Shown: positions 7,740 through 15,536, numbered from the stretch's first letter. The stretch: 20,894 nt of DNA from Sphingomonadales bacterium (GCA_027489295.1 JAIYAA010000184.1:1-20894); one strand, 5' to 3'. A program made the numbers and translations. The notes: generated from the sequence alone by a model not told the origin.

Positions 7740-8063
7740 ATGAAAAGAAGCGCTATCTCGTTCGCTTTGCTCATCCTTTCCGGCTGCGCGGCGAGCCAGC
7801 AGGGAATGCTCGAGCAACAATCGCTCGAGACGTTCACGAGCAGCAAGGCACCCGGCGTTGTGGCCGCATGCGCGGAGCAGTCTCTCCGGAACGGGCCCAA
7901 CATGGGCACGGACGGGACGAACTTCTGGGTGACGCGATCCAGCACCTGGGGCGTGGTTGTGCGATACTATTTTAAGCCGGCGCCGAATGGCGGTTCAACC
8001 GTGGAGTACCGGAGCCGCTTGAAGGTCAACAACGGCCTGGACAAGGTGAAGGCCTGCCTTTGA
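7740..8063 (+). CDS. Small predicted lipoprotein of unknown function
   Basis: A 107-residue protein beginning MKRSAISFALLILSGC, a short lipoprotein signal with the lipobox LSGC (Cys16). The mature part has cysteines near residues 44 and 106 and an aromatic stretch around WGVVVRYYF that suggests beta structure; it should sit in the envelope. I do not recognise a family. The ATG at 7740 is chosen because AGGGGGG lies just upstream and the signal peptide starts there; an in-frame TTG directly after the previous stop would add 51 residues of poor composition. It lies 153 bases after the restriction operon on the same strand and is not clearly part of it. Confidence 0.7.
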   Translation: MKRSAISFALLILSGCAASQQGMLEQQSLETFTSSKAPGVVAACAEQSLRNGPNMGTDGTNFWVTRSSTWGVVVRYYFKPAPNGGSTVEYRSRLKVNNGLDKVKACL

Positions 8064-8095
8064 GGGGCTAGTGCCGACCCGCGTAAGGTAGGTAG

Positions 8096-8130
8096 GGCTG
8101 GGGCATTCTGTTTGGTGAGCAGCCCCAGCC
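8096..8130. terminator. Inverted repeat between convergent genes, possible bidirectional terminator
   Basis: GGCTGGGGC (8096-8104) and GCCCCAGCC (8122-8130) form a perfect 9-bp stem with a 17-base loop. It lies between the lipoprotein gene and the convergent 79-residue gene, the usual place for a shared terminator. No T-run follows on either strand, so efficiency is doubtful. Confidence 0.4.
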
Positions 8131-8170
8131 GAGTTACCAAGGGGTGCGGTTGGTCACTGCTCGCAGGCTT

Positions 8171-8410
8171 TTACCAACGCCCGTTGAAGTCACGGGAACG
8201 CACCTCCATCATGGCAAGCGTCCAATCGCGACCGATGCGATTGAGCAGGTCGACGGTGTGCTCGTCCTCAAGGCCGGCAGGCAACCATTCGCGACGGCCG
8301 TTGACCAGTGCACCGGCTATGCGCTCGCTGGTGCTGAAGCCGCCGCGGCCGTCTGCGGCCGCCATCTCGTCCGCGATGCGTTTGATTTCTCTGACATCAG
8401 TTTCGCTCAT
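8171..8410 (-). CDS. Small hypothetical protein (79 aa)
   Basis: A short, charged and probably helical protein beginning MSETDVREIKRIADEMAA. Composition and reading (IKRIADEMAA, ERIAGALVNGRREWLP, TVDLLNRIGRDW) are protein-like, and GCGGAAA upstream can serve as a ribosome site. There is no signal peptide, membrane segment or motif that I recognise. It is convergent with the small lipoprotein gene and may be the last gene of the accessory part. It could be a spurious frame, but its composition argues for a real gene. Confidence 0.5.
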   Translation of the reverse strand: MSETDVREIKRIADEMAAADGRGGFSTSERIAGALVNGRREWLPAGLEDEHTVDLLNRIGRDWTLAMMEVRSRDFNGRW

Positions 8411-8783
8411 GGGTCGTTTCCGCTGTATCGAGGCGTCTTCGCGTCGGTTGTTTGTCTACGGGTCTGATATGGCCGAGGGGCGGTTAACGGATCGAGAAGC
8501 GGCTCGAATCGGATGTCGCGCTTATGCGCTGAAGCACTCCGTTACGGCTGGCTGAGCGTCGTCCAATTCGCCGGATTGACCTCGCTTCAAGTGGGTGCGG
8601 TTATCGCACTGGACAGGTACACAAACGCCCTGCACAAGGCATAGGCGATCCCGCAAGAACCGCGGATTTCCGTGGGTTTGGGCGGCAGCTATTCTGGTCT
8701 AGAATCCTGTCTCCCCTACCACCGATCTTGCCAGATCGTACCCATCGCCGCGCTCGAGCGTGTGGATCGTCGAATAGACGAGG
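8411..8783. other. Gene-free stretch, possible element/chromosome junction
   Basis: I find no gene here. The plus strand at 8696-8721 reads GGTCTAGAATCC followed by an eight-base pyrimidine-rich segment and TACCA, loosely like the T-arm, acceptor strand and CCA end of a tRNA. The T-stem does not pair properly, so it is not a tRNA gene; at best it is a decayed attachment-site remnant. The genes to the left look accessory and those to the right are ordinary metabolism, so a boundary near here is plausible. Confidence 0.35.
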
Positions 8784-10127
8784 TCAGCCAAGCGCCATCT
8801 GCACGACTAGAACGCCGTTCAGGGTGATGACCACCGCGGTGATCGCAAGCGCGGCGATCCGGAGGGTTCGGCCGTTGGCGAAGCGCCCCATCAGTTCGCG
8901 GTCGCCGGTGAAGCGGACGAGCGGAACCACGGCGAAGGGCAACTGCAGGCTCAGTACCACCTGACTCAGGACCAGCAGCCTCGCCACGCCGCCGTCGCCG
9001 TAGAGGCCTGCCACGAGCGCGGCCGGCACGATCGCCAAGCCGCGCGTGATCATTCGCCGCAGCCAGTGCGGCAGCCGGAGGTCGAGAAAGCCCTCCATCA
9101 CGATCTGCCCGGCAAGCGTGCCCGTGATCGTGGAGTTCTGACCCGAGGCCAGCAGTGCCACCGCAAACAGCGTGCTGGCCAGGCCGATGCCAAGCGTCGG
9201 GGCCAGCAGGGCATAGGCATCGCCGATCTCCGCAACCCTGGTCTGCCCCGATCCGTGGAACGCCGAGGCAGCGAGGATCAGGATCGCGGCATTGACGAAC
9301 AGCGCTAGGCCGAGCGCGACCGTGCTGTCGATCGTGGCGAGCCGGACCGCTTCGCGCTTGCCGCGCTCGCTGCGCTCGAACGCGCGGGTCTGCACGATCG
9401 AGGAGTGCAGGTAGAGATTGTGGGGCATCACCGTCGCACCCAGAATGCCGATCGCGACGTACAGCATCGTCGGATCGGTTACGATCTGCGGGGAAGGCAG
9501 CAGGCCGGTCCCGATCGCCGCAAGGCTGGGCTGTGCCCAGGCGAGTTCCACCGCGAAGCAGAGCGCAATGACGATAAGCAGCGCCACGATGAACGCTTCG
9601 AGCTGGCGGAACCCGCGCCGCTGCAGCATCAGGATCAACAATACGTCCAGCGCGGTAACGGCGATCCCGGCGACGAGCGGGAGGCCGAACAGCAGCTTGA
9701 GTGCGACGGCAGTGCCGATCACTTCCGCCAGATCACAGGCGATGATCGCCAGTTCGCAGAGCAACCAGAGACCAAGTCGCGGCACCAGCGCGTAGCGCGC
9801 GCGGCAAGCCTGGGCGAGATCCATGCCGGTGACGATGCCCAGCTTCGCCGCGAGGCTTTGAAGCAGCATCGCCATCAGATTCGACAGCAGGATAACCGAC
9901 AGCAGCGAATAGCCGAACGCCGAGCCGCCGGCCAAGCCGGTCGCCCAGTTGCCGGGGTCCATATAGCCCACCGCGACGAGATAGCCCGGGCCGGCAAAGG
10001 CGCCGAGTTTCCGCCAGAATCCTGCGGCGCCGGGCACGGCTACGCTCCGGAACGCGCCGGGCAGGCTCGCCGCGTTGATCGCGGTCGAGCCCCCTGACGC
10101 GCGCAAATCCCCCTCGAACGGCGGCAT
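8784..10127 (-). CDS. mntH: Nramp-family divalent metal transporter (Mn2+/Fe2+), MntH
   Basis: A 447-residue inner-membrane protein with about 11 hydrophobic segments. It carries both metal-site motifs of bacterial Nramp transporters: DPGN (57-60, in [23 protein letters not shown]) in the first helix, and MPHN (234-237, in [21 protein letters not shown]) in the sixth. The methionine of MPHN marks selectivity for transition metals such as manganese and iron over magnesium or calcium. The N-terminus ([36 protein letters not shown]) is close to that of typical MntH proteins. It should import Mn2+ with protons. Its ATG overlaps the stop of the upstream ferritin-like gene by one base, with no good ribosome site of its own, so translation is probably coupled. 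No MntR or Fur box could be identified. Confidence 0.93.
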   Translation of the reverse strand: MPPFEGDLRASGGSTAINAASLPGAFRSVAVPGAAGFWRKLGAFAGPGYLVAVGYMDPGNWATGLAGGSAFGYSLLSVILLSNLMAMLLQSLAAKLGIVTGMDLAQACRARYALVPRLGLWLLCELAIIACDLAEVIGTAVALKLLFGLPLVAGIAVTALDVLLILMLQRRGFRQLEAFIVALLIVIALCFAVELAWAQPSLAAIGTGLLPSPQIVTDPTMLYVAIGILGATVMPHNLYLHSSIVQTRAFERSERGKREAVRLATIDSTVALGLALFVNAAILILAASAFHGSGQTRVAEIGDAYALLAPTLGIGLASTLFAVALLASGQNSTITGTLAGQIVMEGFLDLRLPHWLRRMITRGLAIVPAALVAGLYGDGGVARLLVLSQVVLSLQLPFAVVPLVRFTGDRELMGRFANGRTLRIAALAITAVVITLNGVLVVQMALG

Positions 10128-11125
10128 CAGCTTGCAGCGCTGAGCTTGATCGTGCCGTTCACGCCTTTCGGGAAAAAGCCGCCGCGATCGACGGATGCCT
10201 TGTTGAGATAGGCAATGTTGAGCACCTGACCTGCCGTTCGGCTGAACGCCACACCGTTGGAATCGGTCGGCACGATATTCGTGGCATTGCCGATCGGGCG
10301 GACGCCCTGGTCGAGATCGCTGGCACCGTCCAGGCTGTCGCGCGCATTGGAGATTGCTTCGGTCGCGTCGATCAGCGTCGGCGTTGTCAGCCCCTTGCGG
10401 TACAAGGTCGTGCGGATCAGCCCGGCATGATAGGCCTCGGCGGCAAGGATGCCGGCGGCGGCCTCGAGATAGGTCTTGTTGCTGATCAGGGGCGAGGCGC
10501 CCTTGTAGGCGCTGACGCCGACGTCCTCGAAGATGAAGGCAGCCAGCAGGAAGTTCTCGTCGCTGGCATAGGGGTCGAACGCCTGGTTCGCACCGACCAG
10601 TCCCGCCGCTCGCGCCGCGGTCGAGAAGGCGCCGTTGACGTCCGCGGAGAGATCGAGGTCGGGCTGCGCAACCGCGACGCTTCCCAATGCACTTCGCAGG
10701 AAAGCGACGTGCGCCTGCTCGTCACCCGCGATCTCGCGGGCGTAGCGGGCAACGGCCGCGTCCTTGAACTGCACCTGCCGCCCGCCGCTGATCACGCCAA
10801 CCTGGCCGCTGCCCGAGAGCAGATTGGCCGGCAGCGACGTGCCGTTCGCCGCAAAGGCATAGAATTGCGCCTCGAGATATTCGAGGTTGAGCGCGAAGTT
10901 CAGCACATCCTGATCGGTGAGGGTGCTGGTTGGGGTCGGGGTCGGCGTGGGAGTCGGGGTCGGCGTCGGGGTGATCATCGACCCCGGGCCGTCATCGCTG
11001 CTGCTGCACGCTGCCAGCATCGATGCGCCGGCAGCGGCAAGGCCCGCGTTTTTCATGAAGGCCCGGCGCTCGGCGCGGCGTGCATCGCACGCATCCAGGA
11101 CCTGGAGAACGATATCGTGATTCAT
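10127..11125 (-). CDS. Ferritin-like domain TAT lipoprotein with Thr-Pro linker
   Basis: A 332-residue exported protein of the Ferritin_2 type. The signal has twin arginines (ERRAFMK, 19-25) and ends in a lipobox LAAC (Cys40), so it should be a folded, lipid-anchored envelope protein. A (Thr-Pro)n linker (52-66) lifts the domain off the membrane. The four-helix di-metal pattern is complete: [10 protein letters not shown] (Glu82, Glu85), DEQAHVAFL (Glu136, His139), [11 protein letters not shown] (Glu200) and AEAYHA (Glu230, His233). Such domains can bind or oxidise iron or manganese; the reaction here is unknown. It is clearly a paralogue of the gene 27 bases upstream. The ATG has AGGGAGA 8 bases upstream. 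Its stop overlaps the mntH start. Confidence 0.85.
   Translation of the reverse strand: MNHDIVLQVLDACDARRAERRAFMKNAGLAAAGASMLAACSSSDDGPGSMITPTPTPTPTPTPTPTSTLTDQDVLNFALNLEYLEAQFYAFAANGTSLPANLLSGSGQVGVISGGRQVQFKDAAVARYAREIAGDEQAHVAFLRSALGSVAVAQPDLDLSADVNGAFSTAARAAGLVGANQAFDPYASDENFLLAAFIFEDVGVSAYKGASPLISNKTYLEAAAGILAAEAYHAGLIRTTLYRKGLTTPTLIDATEAISNARDSLDGASDLDQGVRPIGNATNIVPTDSNGVAFSRTAGQVLNIAYLNKASVDRGGFFPKGVNGTIKLSAAS
10928..10972 (-). repeat. Microsatellite encoding a (Thr-Pro)n linker
   Basis: Near-perfect six-base units (GTCGGG/GTCGGC variants on the plus strand) encode alternating Thr and Pro between the lipobox and the ferritin-like domain. The unit length keeps the frame, so the linker can change length by slippage without breaking the gene. 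The paralogue upstream lacks it. Confidence 0.8.
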
Positions 11126-11152
11126 GGCTGAAGTCTCCCTGGAGCCGAGCGA

Positions 11153-12103
11153 TCAGTTCGCTGCGCTGGTGACGATGGTGCCGTTGACGCCGTTGGGGAA
11201 AAATCCGCCTGCCGTTACGGCCGCCTTGTTCAGATACACGATGTTCAGGACCTGACCGGTCGATCGGCTGTACGCGAGGCCATTGGCATCGAGGGGCGCG
11301 ATATTGCTGGCGGTGCCGATCGCCCGGATGCCCTGATCGTCCTCGGTGGGACCATCCAGACTGTCGCGCGCGTTGGAAATCGCCTCGGTTGCATCCACGA
11401 GCGTCGGGGCTGCGATCCCCTTGGCGTCGAGCGTCGTGCGCACGAGCGCGGCGTGATAGGCCTCAACCGCCAGAATGCCTGCCGCCGCCTCAAGGAATAC
11501 CTTGTTGGTGATTAGCGGCGAGGCGCCCTTATAGGCGGTCACCCCGACATCTTCGAAGATGAACGCGCCGAGCAGGAAGTTTTCGTCGCTCGCATAGGGA
11601 TCGAAGGATTCGCCGGCGCCGATCAGCCCCGCGGCACGCGCCGCGTTGGAAAAGGCGCTGGTGGGCGAAACGCCGATATCGATCTGGGGCTGGCCCACCG
11701 CGGTGGCGCCGATGGCACTGCGCAGAAACGCTACGTGGGCGCGCTCGTCGGCTGCGATTTGCTGCGCATAGGCGGCAACCGCCGGATCCTTGAAGGTCGC
11801 CTGGCGCGCGCCGACGGCGGCACCGATTTTGCCGGAGCCCGTCAGCAGATCGGCGGACAGGCCCACGCCGTTGGCGGCGTAGGAATAGAATTGCGCCTCG
11901 AGATATTCCAGGTTCAGCGCGAAATTGAGCACGTCGCCATCGCTTAGACTGGCTTGCGCGGCGGCGCGCTGGACGCTGGTCGCCATTGCGAGTCCGCCCC
12001 CGGCGACGGCGGTGAGCGCGAAGGCCTTGAAGAATTCGCGACGGTCTTTTCGGCGCTGGGCCTGTTGCTCGAAGGCTTCGAGTAGCTCGACTTCCTGGTT
12101 CAC
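11153..12103 (-). CDS. Ferritin-like domain protein exported by TAT
   Basis: A 316-residue protein of the Ferritin_2 type. A twin-arginine motif DRREFFK (20-26) precedes a hydrophobic stretch and an AAAQA cleavage region near residue 50, so the folded protein should reach the periplasm. Metal-ligand pattern: [10 protein letters not shown] (Glu66, Glu69), DERAHVAFL (Glu120, His123), [11 protein letters not shown] (Glu184) and VEAYHA (Glu214, His217). The C-terminus (TGQVLNIVYLNKA, GGFFPNGVNGTI) is shared with the downstream paralogue. I choose the GTG at 12103 because AGGGAGG lies 8 bases upstream and the N-terminus VNQEVELLEAFEQQAQRR then matches [17 protein letters not shown] of the paralogue; an ATG at 12232 would add 43 unlikely residues. 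Probably the first gene of a three-gene operon ending in mntH. Confidence 0.85.
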   Translation of the reverse strand: MNQEVELLEAFEQQAQRRKDRREFFKAFALTAVAGGGLAMATSVQRAAAQASLSDGDVLNFALNLEYLEAQFYSYAANGVGLSADLLTGSGKIGAAVGARQATFKDPAVAAYAQQIAADERAHVAFLRSAIGATAVGQPQIDIGVSPTSAFSNAARAAGLIGAGESFDPYASDENFLLGAFIFEDVGVTAYKGASPLITNKVFLEAAAGILAVEAYHAALVRTTLDAKGIAAPTLVDATEAISNARDSLDGPTEDDQGIRAIGTASNIAPLDANGLAYSRSTGQVLNIVYLNKAAVTAGGFFPNGVNGTIVTSAAN

Positions 12104-12135
12104 GGCGCATGCCTCCCTGATGGTAGCGGCGTTCG

Positions 12136-12161
12136 AACCCCGGGCATTTTCAAGCAGTTCC
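12136..12161 (-). promoter_or_regulatory. Candidate EcfG (general stress response) promoter
   Basis: On the minus strand GGAAC (12161-12157) is followed, after 17 bases, by GGTT (12139-12136). The alphaproteobacterial EcfG/sigma-T consensus is GGAAC-N16/17-CGTT, so one base of the -10 element differs. Position fits: transcription would start about 25 bases before the GTG of the first ferritin-like gene, upstream of its AGGGAGG site. Confidence 0.45.
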
Positions 12162-12275
12162 GGTTCGGCGACGGCTGGGTACGGTGTCGTACAAATTGTC
12201 CGGTCCGCGCCGTTTTCGTGCATCCGTGGCACCGCATGCTGCGAAGCTAAGAGGCAACGAGGAGAGATCGCGCCG

Positions 12276-13073
12276 ATGCCGAAACCGAACGCCCGCTATG
12301 CGCCGGACATTCGTGGCAATCTGCTGCTGCGCTCGCTTCCGCCAAGCGACGCGTGGCTGCTGATCCCGCATCTATCCCGCCTGCACTTCGGCGCACGCGA
12401 GCGGGTGGATCGGCTGGCCTGCGGGTCGTTGCACCTGATCTTCCCCGAAACCGCGGTGTTCTGCGTGCGGCAGGCGCTGCTTGGCGATCGTCACCCCGCG
12501 CTGGGTCTGGTGGGCCAGGAAGGCGTGCTGGGCTGGTCGCTCCTGATGGGCGTGGAGCAAAGCTCCACCCTCGCAACCGTCGAGCTACAAGGCGGTACGG
12601 CCCTGTCGATCGCGTCCCGCCCCTTGCTGGAGGCCTGCGCGAAAAGCGCCACGCTGCGCGCCAACCTGCTGCGCTATGCCGACAATTTCCTGGAGCAGAT
12701 GGCCTCTACGCTGGGATCGAACGCCACCGATGCGCTGGAACGTCGTGTCGCGCGATGGATCCTGATGCTCCATGATCGCTGTGAAGGCGATACGCTGTCA
12801 GTCACCCATGACGAAATCGCTCGCGCGCTTCACACTCGCCGCGCCAGCGTCACCGATTGCTTTCATGTGCTCGAAGGCGAGAAGATCCTTCTCTGCGAAC
12901 GTGCGCGCCTGACCATCCGCGACCGCGAGCGCCTGACGATCATGGCAGGGGACTCGTACGGGGCTGCCGAGGCGCGCTATGCAGCGGAGATCGGCCCCTG
13001 GCCGCGGGAACTGCGGACAATGTCTGCGGAAACCGGTGAGATTGCCGCGAAACCTCCCGTGCTGGTGTCCTGA
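12276..13073 (+). CDS. Crp/Fnr-family transcriptional regulator
   Basis: A 265-residue regulator. The N-terminal part (about 15-140) fits a cyclic-nucleotide-binding-like beta barrel (LPPSDAWLLIPHLSRLHFGARERV ... LIFPETAVF ... GQEGVLGWSLLMG), followed by a dimerisation helix and a winged helix of the HTH_Crp_2 type (about 170-235: SVTHDEIARALHTRRASVTDCFHVLEGEKILL, then ERARLTIRDRERL). The N-terminal cysteine cluster of oxygen-sensing FNR is absent, and I see no clear cAMP-binding arginine motif, so the signal is unknown. The ATG is preceded by AGGAGA. It is divergent from the ferritin-mntH operon with about 170 bases between, so it may control that operon and itself. A longer frame upstream overlaps the divergent gene and is not needed. 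Confidence 0.85.
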   Translation: MPKPNARYAPDIRGNLLLRSLPPSDAWLLIPHLSRLHFGARERVDRLACGSLHLIFPETAVFCVRQALLGDRHPALGLVGQEGVLGWSLLMGVEQSSTLATVELQGGTALSIASRPLLEACAKSATLRANLLRYADNFLEQMASTLGSNATDALERRVARWILMLHDRCEGDTLSVTHDEIARALHTRRASVTDCFHVLEGEKILLCERARLTIRDRERLTIMAGDSYGAAEARYAAEIGPWPRELRTMSAETGEIAAKPPVLVS

Positions 13074-13151
13074 TCGCGTGGGGGTGGGGGCGCGCTGCCC
13101 GGCTGACCATCGGCGACCCTCCCGTTGGAAGGGAGGGGCCGATGCTGCAGT

Positions 13152-13886
13152 TTACGCCGTCGCGCCGCCATCGATGTTGAGCGTGGTGCCGGTGATGTAG
13201 CTGGCGTCCGGTCCGGCAAGGAACGCGACGGTGCCAGCGATCTCCTCGACCCTGCCATAGCGCCCGAGCGGAATGGCGCTGAGAATCTGTCCGGCGAAGT
13301 CGCTGTCGGCCGGATTCATGTCGGTATCGATCGGCCCAGGCTGCACGGTGTTGACCAGGATGTTGCGGGCCGCGAGGTCCTTTGCCCAGCCGCGCGCCAG
13401 CGCTGCCACCGCCGCCTTGGTCGCGCTGTAGACCGTGGTCGCGGGGAAGGCCATCTCGCCCGAAATGCTGCCGATCAGGATGATCCGCCCGCCATCGCGA
13501 AGATGCGGCAGCGCCGCGCGCGTGCCGATATGCAGGCCCTTCACGTTGACCGCGAACTGGCGATCATAGGTTTCGTCGGTGTCTTCGGCGACGGTCGCAA
13601 ACTCCGCCACGCCCGCATTGTGGACGAGGATGTCGATCCCGCCCAGAGCGGCGGCGGCCTGTTCGATGCCTGCGCGCTGCGAGACCGGATCGGCCGCATT
13701 GGCCTGAAAGGCGAAGGCGGTACCGCCTGCGCTTTCGATGGCTGCCACGGTGGCCTGCGCTGCCGCCTTGTTGCCGGCATAGGTGATCGCTACGGCGGCG
13801 CCCTCTGCGGCCAGTCGCTTGGCGATCGCGGCGCCGATCCCGCGCGATCCGCCGGTGACGAGTGCTGTCTTGCCCTGAATCGACAT
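13152..13886 (-). CDS. Short-chain dehydrogenase/reductase (SDR), classical type
   Basis: A 244-residue NAD(P)H-dependent oxidoreductase. It has the cofactor motif TGGSRGIG (11-18), HNAG (89-92), the active-site Asn114 (NVKG), Ser140 (IGSISG) and the Tyr153-x3-Lys157 pair (YSATK), with the C-terminal SYITGTTLNIDGG typical of FabG-like SDRs. All catalytic residues are present and the length is normal. The substrate cannot be told; FabG-like proteins next to their own repressor are often involved in detoxification or minor carbonyl metabolism. GGAGT lies 7 bases before the ATG. It is divergent from an ArsR-family gene, which probably represses it. Confidence 0.9.
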   Translation of the reverse strand: MSIQGKTALVTGGSRGIGAAIAKRLAAEGAAVAITYAGNKAAAQATVAAIESAGGTAFAFQANAADPVSQRAGIEQAAAALGGIDILVHNAGVAEFATVAEDTDETYDRQFAVNVKGLHIGTRAALPHLRDGGRIILIGSISGEMAFPATTVYSATKAAVAALARGWAKDLAARNILVNTVQPGPIDTDMNPADSDFAGQILSAIPLGRYGRVEEIAGTVAFLAGPDASYITGTTLNIDGGATA

Positions 13887-13959
13887 GTCGATACTCCAAA
13901 ATGCTGCCCGCGATCACGGCGACGTGCGCTGCCGGCAGGCGGGCATATGGCAATCCCGC

Positions 13960-13988
13960 TTGAAGGTTCAATATTCCCGAACTATTAA
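13960..13988 (+). promoter_or_regulatory. Candidate promoter/operator for the ArsR-family gene and divergent SDR gene
   Basis: TTGAAG (13960-13965) and TATTAA (13983-13988) are 17 bases apart, a good sigma-70 layout, 30 bases before the regulator's ATG. Two dyads overlap it: TTGAA-GG-TTCAA (13960-13971), and GTTC-N9-GAAC (13966-13982), which exactly fills the spacer. A repressor bound there would block this promoter and probably the divergent one. Confidence 0.5.
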
Positions 13989-14017
13989 ATTGTCGGCAAT
14001 ACCCTATATGCGTCAGC

Positions 14018-14329
14018 ATGCCCCGCGTCACCCATCCAAGGCTCGAAGACGTTCCGCTCGACCTGGCGCTGCATGCGCTGGCCGATCCCAATCGGCTGGA
14101 GATGGTTGCCCGCCTGGCGGTGGCCGAGCGGCTGCGCTGCGCGGATGCCGCGCCCTGCGAGACCATTCCGAAAAGCACGTTGTCTAATCACCTCAAGCTG
14201 TTGCGCGCGGCGGGGTTGATCGAGACGACGCAGGCTGGGCGTGAGATGATCAATACGCTGCGGCGATCCGAATTCGATCGCCGGTTCCCGGGGCTCCTCG
14301 ACGCGGTGCTTGCCAACCGGCCAGCCTGA
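14018..14329 (+). CDS. ArsR-family winged-helix repressor
   Basis: A 103-residue regulator: LALHALADPNRLEMVARLA is the usual N-terminal pattern of ArsR/SmtB proteins, KSTLSNHLKLLRAAGLIETTQAGRE is the recognition helix and wing, and a short C-terminal helix follows. There are two cysteines (near residues 40 and 47: RLRCADAAPC) on the helix before the recognition helix. They are not in the classical ELCVCDL arrangement, though they could serve as a metal or thiol sensor. No strong ribosome site precedes the ATG. It is divergent from the SDR gene with 131 bases between, the common layout of a repressor and its single target. Confidence 0.85.
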   Translation: MPRVTHPRLEDVPLDLALHALADPNRLEMVARLAVAERLRCADAAPCETIPKSTLSNHLKLLRAAGLIETTQAGREMINTLRRSEFDRRFPGLLDAVLANRPA

Positions 14330-14892
14330 TGGATGGCAGTTGCACGCCCGGCTCCGGCCGAATCGCAATGCCGCCTGATGCCCTTTTTCGCTGCGGCGCA
14401 AACCAGTTGCTGCATCGCGGCAAAAACTGCACGCAGCGCTACGATAATCGTTACGATGTGAAAACAACTTAGTCATTGACTCATAGGGGTTTTTGCGTGC
14501 GACCACGGCTTTTCCAGATCGCCTGTTAACCACAACAGGTATCTTCCCAACCGTGAATGTTTCGACGAACCGACTAATTCTCGCCAGTGGAGGCCAATTC
14601 GGGCTAGAATACTTGTCGGTTTCAATGTGAAATGCTTTGAAACCTCCTGAATGTGGTGGCATTTCGCCCGATCGTTCCTGTGCGGCGAGGACTCCTCGAC
14701 ATGCGAAAATCCGGTGGATTCAGCATCGTTACCGGGAAAATGCGAGCGACCTGACCTAAAAAGGGGCAGGTGCTACCGAAACTGGTGCAATTATCCTCGT
14801 TTGCTTGGATATTGTGATTGACCCTCAACCAATTTCCGTGGAGTAGGGCAGGGCCGACCCTGCGTCGGCGGTTAACCTTATTGGGGGTTTTT
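14330..14892. other. Gene-free stretch upstream of the PEP-CTERM gene
   Basis: I find no gene. The stretch contains a perfect 8-bp hairpin, GGTTTCAA (14618-14625) and TTGAAACC (14637-14644), with an 11-base loop and no T-run. TTGACC at 14818-14823 is a possible -35 element for the exported-protein gene, but no good -10 follows. The rest is unremarkable; a small RNA cannot be excluded. Confidence 0.4.
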
Positions 14893-15480
14893 ATGCGCAC
14901 TCGTGTTCTCACCCTGCTTGCCGCCGCCACCGCCGCGGTTGCAGCACCCACGGCCGCTTCGGCCGCTACCATCGTCGGCACGCTCGCTGGCGCACTGTTC
15001 GGCGTGAGCAGCTCGACGCCGGCGATCGGTTCGGGCACCACCTTCACCAGCTCGACGAGCCTGGTCTCGGGCTCGAGCGGTGACTTCGCCGCCGTTCCGC
15101 AGTTCACCCTCGCGTCGGTCAGCGCCGCCAAGGCATCGATCGGTTCGCCGATCACGCTCAGCAGCGCGTTCGGCAGCTTCACCGGCACCGTGACCTCGGT
15201 GACCGCGTCGACCGGCTTCAGCAGCGTCGTTTCCTTCTACACGCTCGGCACGTTCGTTCCGGCCGGTTCGCTGAGCGCGTTCGACGCCGGCGCCGCGTCG
15301 CTGACCTTCAGCTTCACCCAGACGGGCGGCGCAGGTTCGTCCGTTTCGGGAAGCTACACGCTGGCGTCGCCGCCGGCGGGCGTTCCTGAGCCGGCCACCT
15401 GGGGCATGATGATCGCTGGTGCCGGCATGGCCGGTGCAGCGGTGCGTCGTCGCCGCAGCGCCAAGGTCGTCGCCGCCTAA
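14893..15480 (+). CDS. PEPxxWA-CTERM sorting domain protein
   Basis: A 195-residue exported protein. A Sec signal peptide (MRTRVLTLLAAATAAVAAPTAASA) is followed by a low-complexity Ser/Thr/Ala/Gly-rich body (FTSSTSLVSGSSGDF, TGTVTSVTASTGFSSVVSFYTLG) likely to form beta structure. The C-terminus is the sorting tag: PEPATW (165-170), a short hydrophobic helix (GMMIAGAGMAGAAV), and an arginine cluster RRRR. In the family this tag is processed by an exosortase and the protein reaches the cell surface or the extracellular matrix. No exosortase lies in the window. The ATG at 14893 is chosen because the signal peptide starts there and GGGGG lies just upstream; an earlier in-frame start would spoil the signal. 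A strong terminator follows. Confidence 0.9.
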   Translation: MRTRVLTLLAAATAAVAAPTAASAATIVGTLAGALFGVSSSTPAIGSGTTFTSSTSLVSGSSGDFAAVPQFTLASVSAAKASIGSPITLSSAFGSFTGTVTSVTASTGFSSVVSFYTLGTFVPAGSLSAFDAGAASLTFSFTQTGGAGSSVSGSYTLASPPAGVPEPATWGMMIAGAGMAGAAVRRRRSAKVVAA

Positions 15481-15505
15481 GGCGTCGAACACGGCTTTTT
15501 GGAAG

Positions 15506-15536
15506 GGCGGCACCGGCAACGGTGCCGCCTTTTCTT
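15506..15536 (+). terminator. Rho-independent terminator with GNRA loop
   Basis: GGCGGCACCG (15506-15515), loop GCAA, CGGTGCCGCC (15520-15529), then TTTTCTTT. A perfect 10-bp GC-rich stem, a stable GCAA tetraloop and a T-run, 25 bases after the PEP-CTERM stop. It works on the plus strand only. Confidence 0.92.

Noticed and set aside
8691..8724. A tRNA gene.
   Set aside because: Only a rough T-arm and CCA-like end are present; the T-stem does not pair, and no D-arm or anticodon arm precedes it.
12104..12232. An ATG at 12232 as start of the first ferritin-like gene.
   Set aside because: The extension has no homology to the paralogue and covers the likely promoter; the GTG at 12103 has AGGGAGG at the right spacing.
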